In this document: in pieces, positions 5,118 through 11,137 of the stretch
Layout: each line of letters starts with the position of its first letter
How positions within the stretch are numbered: the first letter of the stretch is position 1
From: an uncultured Erysipelotrichaceae bacterium
Lineage (GTDB): Bacteria; Bacillota_I; Bacilli_A; RF39; UBA660
Length of the DNA stretch: 11,137 nt
Assembly (NCBI GenBank): GCA_902768065.1
Contig: CACXJP010000064.1
Coordinates: 1-11,137 of the forward strand
Direction: 5' to 3'
Position numbers and translations under genes: made by a program
Notes under the pieces: generated by a model
Database searches by the model: none
What the model was told of the DNA's origin: nothing
Seen by the model: the letters and a program-made list of their open reading frames with translations, nothing else

Positions 5118-7037
5118 ATGGATAAAGCAGAATTAATTTCAATTATTTTGAACAAATTGGAAGCATTAATTCTTAATATCGACGGAGAACTTGAATATAT
5201 AAGAGACAATAATACTAAGTATGAAATTGTAGAAAATTTACTACAGACTTTAAGTAATTCTAAAGTCGATTTTGCATTGACTTATAATGAATCTTCAACT
5301 GAAATGAAACAAGCTATAAGAGAAATACTATTAAGTATATATCAAGATGAAGAAGAAGTAGATAATATAATAAATGAAATTATAAATCTATGTTTCTTAC
5401 ATTCACAAGTTTTATTGTTTGATGACGACTTTGCAGAACAAAAAGAAGCTGCAATTGAAGTGTTAGAGGAATTAGAGCCTAAGTTAGCAGAGTTCCATTC
5501 AGGTAAGGAATTAATATCAGATAGTGCCATAGATTCAAGAAAACAATTGAAGAGAAAATTAGTGGAATTTGGTTCAATCTTTGGTAATGGATATCAAAGT
5601 GAAATAATTGATAATATTGAAATGCTAGATGAAATCACACGTGTATTAGAATTAACTGATGATGAAGCAATTTATCTTTTAGCCTCTATTATAGAAACAA
5701 ACAATGAATTTATGAAAGAAATGATTATTGAACATGAAGATGAAATTCAAGAAGAAATAGAAAGCAGCAAAGAAGAAGTAGAAGAAGAAATAGAAGATGA
5801 AAATGATGAAATAAAAGAAATAGATATAGAAGTACTTGAGAAAATAAATAGATTATTATCAAAAAAAGATGTCGTTGAAAAAATAGTAAGATTGGTTTGT
5901 GGTCTTGGAGATTCAAGAATAATAAGTATTAATAATCCAAGTGCAGAAGAAGCCGAAATAATTATGAGTTCAATTGAAATAGCAAGAGAATACTTAATTG
6001 ATAAAGTTTTATATGAAGATTTAACTCCGGAAGAGGCACTTGAGGCACTATATCAAGAACACAAACAGTCAACAGAAAGTATATTAAAAGAATTAAATGG
6101 AATATTAGTTGATGCAACAGAAGATATTCCATATCAAGAACAAATAGCAATCATCAATAAAGGAACTGAATTCTATAATAAAAATAAAAAGCTCCTACAA
6201 CTAATGTCAAAACAAGATAAGGAAAGAGTTAATGGATACATGACATCAACACTATATAAAGAAAAAGAAAATAGAATAAATCTATATAGAAATATGTCAT
6301 TTGATGATAATAAAAAAATAGTTGCAGAAGCAACATTTGAAATTAAAGTAATTTTAGATTTACTTGATTCTCTAGATAGTGAATGTCTTGAGTATAAAGA
6401 TATAATTAAAAAAGTAAGTAAGAGAATTGCTGATATTCTCGAGTGTGTAGCAACTATTGAAAAAGAAACAGGAAAAGAACCAGTAGAAGAAACAGAAGAA
6501 AAAGGAAAATTATTCTACTTAATGAGAAATGATAAAAAATCAATGTTTGAAGATGATGTAAGACTAGAAGATTTAAATAAAGGAATTTCACCTGAATATT
6601 ATGATGATTTAATGGAAGCATTAAATGCAATTAGAAATAGAAGTGAAACAACAACACAATTCTCATTACCTGCTCAAGAAGGAGATAATTATTTAAAGAA
6701 AAATGGTGTTCAAGTAACATCAACTTCAAGAGTTAAAGTATTATATATTCCAGTAGGGAAGAAAGATGCTATCATTGTTGGAGTAGTATTCTCATATGGA
6801 AAACAATTCCAATTAAGAGATCATGATGACAGAGTACGAAGATATCAAGGCGAATTAAATAGATTAAAAGCAAATATTGAGAGTGGAAATGCAACAAGAG
6901 ATATGGAAATATCATCTGAAACAGATAAGAGAATAGAAAAAGCATTAAAGAATGAAACAAAAAAATCTTCTTTGAGAACAATGTTTGAAGAAAATGAACC
7001 TGCAAAAAAAGAAAGTAATGGAAACGGTAAAAAGTAG
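5118..7037 (+). CDS. Uncharacterised 639-aa acidic helical protein with a distinct C-terminal alpha/beta domain
   Basis: The product is 639 aa from ATG 5118, preceded by GAGGTG. It has no signal peptide and no membrane segment, so it is probably cytoplasmic. Residues 1-200 and 235-450 are predicted helical and rich in E, I and L. Residues ~205-235 form a very acidic Glu-rich stretch, possibly a coiled coil or flexible linker. A different, better-folded-looking domain lies at about 464-590: helices around SPEYYDDLMEALNAIRNR, then VQVTSTSRVKVLYIPVGKKD and AIIVGVVFSYGKQFQL, which read as beta strands, then a basic helix. That helix-helix-then-strands layout with an R/K-rich face recalls the RelE/ParE toxin fold, but this is a resemblance by eye only. 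The tail (600-639) is basic and low-complexity. It is first in a three-gene operon. Function unknown. Confidence 0.75.
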   Translation: MDKAELISIILNKLEALILNIDGELEYIRDNNTKYEIVENLLQTLSNSKVDFALTYNESSTEMKQAIREILLSIYQDEEEVDNIINEIINLCFLHSQVLLFDDDFAEQKEAAIEVLEELEPKLAEFHSGKELISDSAIDSRKQLKRKLVEFGSIFGNGYQSEIIDNIEMLDEITRVLELTDDEAIYLLASIIETNNEFMKEMIIEHEDEIQEEIESSKEEVEEEIEDENDEIKEIDIEVLEKINRLLSKKDVVEKIVRLVCGLGDSRIISINNPSAEEAEIIMSSIEIAREYLIDKVLYEDLTPEEALEALYQEHKQSTESILKELNGILVDATEDIPYQEQIAIINKGTEFYNKNKKLLQLMSKQDKERVNGYMTSTLYKEKENRINLYRNMSFDDNKKIVAEATFEIKVILDLLDSLDSECLEYKDIIKKVSKRIADILECVATIEKETGKEPVEETEEKGKLFYLMRNDKKSMFEDDVRLEDLNKGISPEYYDDLMEALNAIRNRSETTTQFSLPAQEGDNYLKKNGVQVTSTSRVKVLYIPVGKKDAIIVGVVFSYGKQFQLRDHDDRVRRYQGELNRLKANIESGNATRDMEISSETDKRIEKALKNETKKSSLRTMFEENEPAKKESNGNGKK

Positions 7038-7051
7038 AAAGGAGAATTATA

Positions 7052-8863
7052 ATGTTAGAACAAAGAATAATAGATTTTATTGAAAAGACTATTGAAAATT
7101 ATGATAGCGATATTGAAATAACAAGAGAAACATATAATTCTTCTATAGATAGATATGCTGATGAGTTAATACGTTTTAAAGAAGACATAAATGCTATATT
7201 AGAAATAGATATGCAAATGTTTGAGGATATACTTGAAGAATCATCGCTAGATGAATTAAGTAAAAAGAACTTATATAATACACTTAAATCAATAAAAGTA
7301 ATATTAGAATCAAATGCTAATAATCATACAACATTTAAAATAAGTAACAAGCAAAAAGAGGCAATAGTAAAATTCTTTGAAATAGTTGAGAGAATAAAGG
7401 AAGACAATCAAGCAACAAGAGAACAAAAAGAAAAGGAAATAGAAAAATTAGAAAAAGATAAAGAAAAATTAATAAAAATTCTAGGTATCTTGGAAGATCC
7501 AAATAACTCTGAACTTATAGAAGATATTGACGTAATTGTAGATGCAATTAGAAATAGTGATTTAAGTATAGAATTGAAAAAAGGTATTTTATATTCAATA
7601 CTTGTCTATAATAGAAATCAAATGACAATTTCAACTCCAACAAATACACCAGTTGCATTAAATTTACAAAGATTAAATATCAATGATGTTAGAAAGTTAT
7701 TTACTAAATATGGATATGACTTTAATTTGTTACCTCAAAAGGTTCAAGACGATATCTTAACATATGGAGATTTAACAAATATGGATGAGGTATTTGATTG
7801 TCTAAGAGCAAATAATTTCCCTACATTCAATATTCTAAAAGATGATATAAGAATGTCTAGAATGCTTATTAACTGTGATAAAACAACAATTACAAACATA
7901 GTTAATTATAGTAAAACTAGAGGAATTAATTCACCTGATCTTTTAAAAGTTATCCCAGCATTAGTTAAACAAACTAGATCAAGTTCTAGAAGACAACACA
8001 GAGAACCAGGACAAGAAAGTGGAAAAAGTGATTCACCAATTGTTCCGGGAAGATCAGAAGACTATGTTAAAAATATAGATTTCCTAGAAAAACTTGGATT
8101 CAATATAAGAGAAGTATTTGATCAATGCCATCATATACTAACAACAAGTCACGAAAGATTAGTTAACAATTATCGTAAATTCCGTGCATATCATTTATCA
8201 TTTAAGAAAACTTCAAATGGTACATTGACATGTCCAGCATTATCTTTCTTAGGATCAACAAATTTTGAAGAAACAATAGATCAATTTATTGAAACAAGTC
8301 CATTAGGTTATGATTACATTAAAGATAATTTAAGTAGATTAAAAATAGCAGATCCAAAAGATTTAATATTTTATAAGATATATGCTTCATATATGAAACA
8401 AAGTTGTATGGGAAGTCCTATGATTCCAGAAGGACCATTTGCTTTCTTTAATTCTTCAAAGCTATTATTAAGAGGAGAAATCACAAATGATAATAGTATG
8501 TATAGAGGATTAAATGATAATAATAAGCAAGCCCAAACTATGACTGTTGATCCAGTAGTAAGAAATCAAGTGTTTTTTGATAAAGCTGTTAGAGATAAAG
8601 AAGCAGATATTAACTTCTACAATTTCAGAGATCCAAGAATAGAGGAATTAGATGAATACATAGATCCAACTGATCCTCTTGTATATGATTTTAATGGAAC
8701 AAGAATATCAGTATTAAAAGTTCGTAGAGTTTTATATCTATTACATCAAGCAAATGTAGATGGATTAGATGATAGTCTATTATATGCCATAACATATAAT
8801 ACAATAATAGATCAAAATAATTTTAATAAAATAAAGAACATGATAAGAAGTAGGAGGATATAA
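7052..8863 (+). CDS. Uncharacterised 603-aa helical protein with two-part architecture
   Basis: The product is 603 aa; AAAGGAG (7038-7044) lies ahead of ATG 7052, 14 bases after the preceding stop. Residues 1-110 are helical, 115-145 a highly charged coiled coil (EKEIEKLEKDKEKL), and 150-185 a further helical segment. Residues 208-305 and 338-450 appear to be related helical blocks, each opening with a hydrophobic-Gly-aromatic turn (FTKYGYDF at 217-224; LEKLGFNI at 345-352). A basic, Ser/Arg-rich linker (308-335) joins them. The last ~60 residues (FNGTRISVLKVRRVLYLL...) form a compact domain. There is no signal peptide, and no enzyme motif is visible. The final codons carry AGGAGG for the next gene, so the two are translationally linked. 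Helical repeats suggest a scaffold or a nucleic-acid or protein binding role, which is inference. Confidence 0.75.
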   Translation: MLEQRIIDFIEKTIENYDSDIEITRETYNSSIDRYADELIRFKEDINAILEIDMQMFEDILEESSLDELSKKNLYNTLKSIKVILESNANNHTTFKISNKQKEAIVKFFEIVERIKEDNQATREQKEKEIEKLEKDKEKLIKILGILEDPNNSELIEDIDVIVDAIRNSDLSIELKKGILYSILVYNRNQMTISTPTNTPVALNLQRLNINDVRKLFTKYGYDFNLLPQKVQDDILTYGDLTNMDEVFDCLRANNFPTFNILKDDIRMSRMLINCDKTTITNIVNYSKTRGINSPDLLKVIPALVKQTRSSSRRQHREPGQESGKSDSPIVPGRSEDYVKNIDFLEKLGFNIREVFDQCHHILTTSHERLVNNYRKFRAYHLSFKKTSNGTLTCPALSFLGSTNFEETIDQFIETSPLGYDYIKDNLSRLKIADPKDLIFYKIYASYMKQSCMGSPMIPEGPFAFFNSSKLLLRGEITNDNSMYRGLNDNNKQAQTMTVDPVVRNQVFFDKAVRDKEADINFYNFRDPRIEELDEYIDPTDPLVYDFNGTRISVLKVRRVLYLLHQANVDGLDDSLLYAITYNTIIDQNNFNKIKNMIRSRRI

Positions 8864-8864
8864 G

Positions 8865-9152
8865 ATGGAGTTTTTATTGGAAGAAGGTCTATCACCAAAG
8901 TTGATATCCGACCTAGAAGAAAAAAATGATGAAGGTGTAATAGACTTAATTAAAATAGAATGTGAAAATATCAAGGATGTAATAAGATATTTAAAGAGTA
9001 TCGGAATTACAAAGATAGATGAGTTATTACTTGCATACATTGAGTTATTCTTAAAAGATGTAGAAGTAGTAAAAAGTACATTTGAGAAGTATAACATTGA
9101 AGAAGTGGTTCAAAAAATAAATGAAGATACAAGTTATATAGAAAACATTTAA
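8865..9152 (+). CDS. Uncharacterised 95-aa helical protein, related in pattern to repeats of its neighbour
   Basis: The product is 95 aa. ATG 8865 comes one base after the upstream stop (TAA 8861-8863), and its AGGAGG (8852-8857) lies within the upstream coding end, so coupled translation is likely. It is acidic, all-helical and soluble, with no Trp, no signal peptide and no membrane segment. Residues ~38-80 (VIRYLKSIGITKIDELLLAY... to FEKYNIEEVV) follow the same spacing of hydrophobic positions as residues 341-383 of the 603-aa protein: I-x-x-(Y/F)-L-x-x-(I/L)-G, then I-x-E, then a K-(Y/F) position. It may be a free-standing single unit of that repeat. A hairpin terminator closes the operon five bases downstream. 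Function unknown. Confidence 0.7.
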   Translation: MEFLLEEGLSPKLISDLEEKNDEGVIDLIKIECENIKDVIRYLKSIGITKIDELLLAYIELFLKDVEVVKSTFEKYNIEEVVQKINEDTSYIENI

Positions 9153-9156
9153 ATAT

Positions 9157-9185
9157 AAAAGCCCATAAAAACATGGGCTTTTTGT
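9157..9185 (+). terminator. Rho-independent terminator closing the 5118-9152 operon
   Basis: AAAAGCCCAT (9157-9166) pairs with ATGGGCTTTT (9173-9182) around a six-base loop, with T residues to 9183. This is the strongest terminator stem in the window. Confidence 0.9.
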
Positions 9186-9240
9186 AGTAATATTAGACAC
9201 TTTTTTCAAAATTTATTTGTAAAGGATGTTTCTTTTTTAC

Positions 9241-9283
9241 TTATAGAATGATAAAATAAATTATAGAATAGAAAGTATGGTGA
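9241..9283 (+). promoter_or_regulatory. Promoter region of the WXG-CHAP operon with a direct repeat
   Basis: TTATAGAAT occurs at 9241-9249 and again at 9261-9269, 20 bases apart, with TAAAAT (9252-9257) between them. Any of these could supply a -10 box, but no -35 box matches well at 17 bases. GGTGAT (9279-9284) before ATG 9288 is the ribosome binding site and is like those of gpr and spoIIP. The rest of the 9184-9287 gap shows nothing else. Confidence 0.35.
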
Positions 9284-9287
9284 TAAG

Positions 9288-10229
9288 ATGGTAAGTAGTG
9301 GAACAGTAACAAATGATGCAACTACCTTAGAACAATATCTTAAAAGTTATAAAACTGAAATGAGTGGCCTAGAAGGATCATGGAAAGGACCTTCACATGA
9401 TAGTATTAACTCACAAGCAGATTCTTTTGTTAGTGAATATACGGGAATTGTAACTCAAATGAATAATTTTGCTAAAGCTTGTGATGAATATAAAGAATAT
9501 ATAAAATTAAAGTCAACAACTGCCCAAACAGAATCTGATCGAGCAAATGCATCATCTGCTGCTAAAGCTTCATACGATTCTCCACTTGCTCAAATGAGAA
9601 CTGATTTAGAGACAAGAAAAAAGAATATTAATACTTATCTAACTGCAGCATCTTCCCCAAAATTAACAGCAACAGCAGTAGATACAACAGCATCAAGTAC
9701 AATAAGTAATCTAGTATCATCATCAGGATCTAGTGCAAATGCTGCAGATAATAAAGCATTTATTGAATCTATATTATCTGAAGAAGGAAATACAATTGGA
9801 GATTATTCAGGATTCAATGATGGACAATGGTGTTCTGATTTCGTATCAGAAATGTTAATTAGAAATGGATATGATATTGAGCGTTCTTCAATAGCTGGAC
9901 ATGAAGATGATAACACTATATTTAAGTCACTTGAAAGATCAGGTGCAGCAATTCACTTGGATCAAGCAGCACAATATAATGGAGAAAGCCCTGATGATTA
10001 TACTCCACAACCTGGAGATGTTGTATTATTTGATTTTGCCAAAGGTGGATCTCCAGATGGAACTACAGATCACGTTGGATTTGTTATACAAGATAATGGA
10101 GATGGAACAATTACAACAATAGAAGGAAATACTTCAGGTGCAGCAGGAGGTAGTTGTGTTGCAATACATAATGATAGAAGCCGTAGTGAAGTATATGGAT
10201 ATGCAACACCTGTAAAAAATAGTAAATAG
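9288..10229 (+). CDS. WXG100-like protein fused to a C-terminal CHAP peptidoglycan hydrolase (candidate type VII secreted effector)
   Basis: The product is 313 aa. It has no cleavable signal peptide. Residues 1-75 form a helix-turn-helix of WXG100 type with a literal W-K-G at 32-34 between two helices (EQYLKSYKTEMSGLEG and SQADSFVSEYTGIVTQMNN). A second helical segment (about 85-120) and a Thr/Ser/Ala-rich linker (120-155) follow. The C-terminal part (about 155-308) matches CHAP amidase/endopeptidase domains: Cys182 in QWCSDF, PGDVVLFDF (242-250), His262 in DHVGFV, and E279-G-N281 in TTIEGNTSG, the usual Cys-His-Glu/Asn set. CHAP domains cut peptide bonds in peptidoglycan. A WXG head on a CHAP enzyme fits export by an ESX/type VII apparatus, used either against rivals or to open the cell's own wall. 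No classical YxxxD/E signal follows its helices. No immunity gene and no secretion ATPase are visible here. It is followed by the next gene after 18 bases. Confidence 0.8.
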   Translation: MVSSGTVTNDATTLEQYLKSYKTEMSGLEGSWKGPSHDSINSQADSFVSEYTGIVTQMNNFAKACDEYKEYIKLKSTTAQTESDRANASSAAKASYDSPLAQMRTDLETRKKNINTYLTAASSPKLTATAVDTTASSTISNLVSSSGSSANAADNKAFIESILSEEGNTIGDYSGFNDGQWCSDFVSEMLIRNGYDIERSSIAGHEDDNTIFKSLERSGAAIHLDQAAQYNGESPDDYTPQPGDVVLFDFAKGGSPDGTTDHVGFVIQDNGDGTITTIEGNTSGAAGGSCVAIHNDRSRSEVYGYATPVKNSK

Positions 10230-10247
10230 AAATACGGAGGTATTCTT

Positions 10248-11137
10248 ATGAGCGTATTTATGATAGAAACTGGTAATGTTGATTCTGCATCTTCAGCAGT
10301 TGGAAAGGTTGCATCACAAGTATCAGATTTAAGTAGTAGTGTTAGTGGATATGATACAAGTTGTGAAGATGGATTTGATTTTGCTTCAGCAAAAAACGTA
10401 ATCGCATCAAATATAGAAGCGTGTGTTACTAAAGTAAAAAATACAGCAAGTATATTAAATACAGTATCGCAAACACATACACAACTTCAGAGTTCTCTTA
10501 AATATAAAGAAGATGAATCAAGCACTAATTCTGGTGGTAAGTCAGGAGGCTCAAGTGGTTCTAGTTATTCTGGAGGAGGCTACAGCGGTGGCGGTGGCGG
10601 AGGAGGATACTCTTCTGGCGGATATTCATCGGCAGGATCTGCTGCGGCAGCTGGTACAACAGCAGCAACAACAGCTGCGCTTAGAAAGAACGATACTACT
10701 ACTAAGAAAACAGAAGAGATAGAAAATAATTTCAAAGAAATTGGATATGTATATATAGATCAAGAAAAAATTGATGATAATTCAAAGAAAATTTTTGAAC
10801 ATGAAGAATTCAAATATGATGAAGAAGGTTATGCAAAAATAGGAGATAGATACGTAGTAACAGTAGATGAATCAGTGGGAAAAGTTGGAGATGTTCTTAA
10901 ATTTACTCAAGAAGATGGAACAGAGATTGAAGTTGTAGTAGGAGTAACTACAACAGGGTCAAAATATAAAGATAGAATTAATTTTGTAATGAAGTCTGAT
11001 AAAGAAATTGATGAAGAGACAAAGAAAAAATTTGCAGATCTTCTTAAAAATACTAAAAAAATTGAAAAGGTAGAAAATATTTTAGGCTTAGCTTCAGGAG
11101 AGAATAGTGATTTGATTGAAAATACTATGTCTGAAGT
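10248..11137 (+). CDS. ESX-like helical N-terminus, Gly/Ser-rich linker and a beta-rich domain (partial, runs off window)
   Basis: The frame is open from ATG 10248 to the window end (296 codons plus two bases); CGGAGG at 10235-10240 is a strong ribosome binding site. Residues 1-85 form two amphipathic helices separated by a turn (GYDTSCEDGFDF, 34-45), the size and shape of an ESX/WXG100 protein though without a Trp. A YxxxE motif (Tyr86-Glu90) lies directly after the second helix, where type VII secretion signals sit. Next come a Gly/Ser/Tyr-rich linker (95-130) and an Ala/Thr stretch (131-145). A domain at about 190-250 contains GDRYVVTVDESVGKVGDVLKFTQEDGT, resembling the small beta-barrel found before hydrolase domains in some wall-active proteins; that comparison is from memory. 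A catalytic domain could lie beyond the window. There is no signal peptide. It is co-transcribed with the WXG-CHAP gene, so the pair may be partners exported together. Confidence 0.7.
   Translation, partial: MSVFMIETGNVDSASSAVGKVASQVSDLSSSVSGYDTSCEDGFDFASAKNVIASNIEACVTKVKNTASILNTVSQTHTQLQSSLKYKEDESSTNSGGKSGGSSGSSYSGGGYSGGGGGGGYSSGGYSSAGSAAAAGTTAATTAALRKNDTTTKKTEEIENNFKEIGYVYIDQEKIDDNSKKIFEHEEFKYDEEGYAKIGDRYVVTVDESVGKVGDVLKFTQEDGTEIEVVVGVTTTGSKYKDRINFVMKSDKEIDEETKKKFADLLKNTKKIEKVENILGLASGENSDLIENTMSE

Noticed and set aside
5725..5916. Leu/Phe-rich minus-strand reading frames within 5118-8863, 423-695 and 6772-7005
   Set aside because: They are antisense shadows of Glu/Lys-rich plus-strand genes and lack ribosome binding sites; their hydrophobic composition follows from the complement of GAA/AAA codons.
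9901..10722. Plus-strand open frames at 9901-10122 and 10513-10722
   Set aside because: They are out-of-frame readings within the CHAP gene and within the Gly/Ser-rich gene that runs off the window; neither has a credible start site.

Overview
The window is strongly A+T-rich DNA with dense, Shine-Dalgarno-led genes, TTGACA/TATAAT-type promoters and short hairpin-plus-T-run terminators. All genes read with UGA as stop and UGG as Trp, so the standard bacterial code applies. A conserved spore-gene block (rpsT divergent from gpr-spoIIP) and the protein families seen point to a low-GC Bacillota, most likely a poorly characterised, possibly gut-associated, relative of Bacilli or Erysipelotrichia. 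That placement is inference; no rRNA gene is present.

Left part (1-2240): the last 43 codons of miaA and its terminator; then a secreted or membrane-anchored protein with a TasA/camelysin-like N-terminal half and a cysteine-bearing tail (203-1159); then, converging on it from the minus strand, a transglutaminase-like membrane protein broken by a perfect 28-bp tandem duplication just after its catalytic His. A hairpin between the two genes can terminate both.

Middle (2237-4540): rpsT on the minus strand diverges from gpr, followed by spoIIP and a small membrane protein that overlaps the end of spoIIP. This matches the Bacillus arrangement rpsT / gpr-spoIIP-yqxA, but lepA, expected next, is absent. 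spoIIP is split by a frame change that looks like an 8-nt deletion; all its catalytic motifs survive on either side. Two frame-breaking lesions associated with short direct repeats within 2.5 kb suggest recent slippage, decay of function, or consensus errors.

Right part (4594-11137): an accessory-looking block of unrecognised genes, starting with a textbook sigma-A promoter that overlaps the stop codon of the spore operon. A 153-aa helical protein is followed by a tight three-gene operon (639-aa acidic protein, 603-aa helical protein, 95-aa protein). A second unit then encodes a protein with a WXG100-like N-terminus fused to a CHAP peptidoglycan hydrolase, and a second ESX-like helical protein with a Gly/Ser-rich linker, cut by the window end. 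Neither has a cleavable signal peptide. My inference is that the last two are substrates of a type VII (ESX/WXG100) secretion system whose machinery lies outside the window, and that the preceding cytoplasmic helical proteins may belong to the same locus. The latter link rests on position only.
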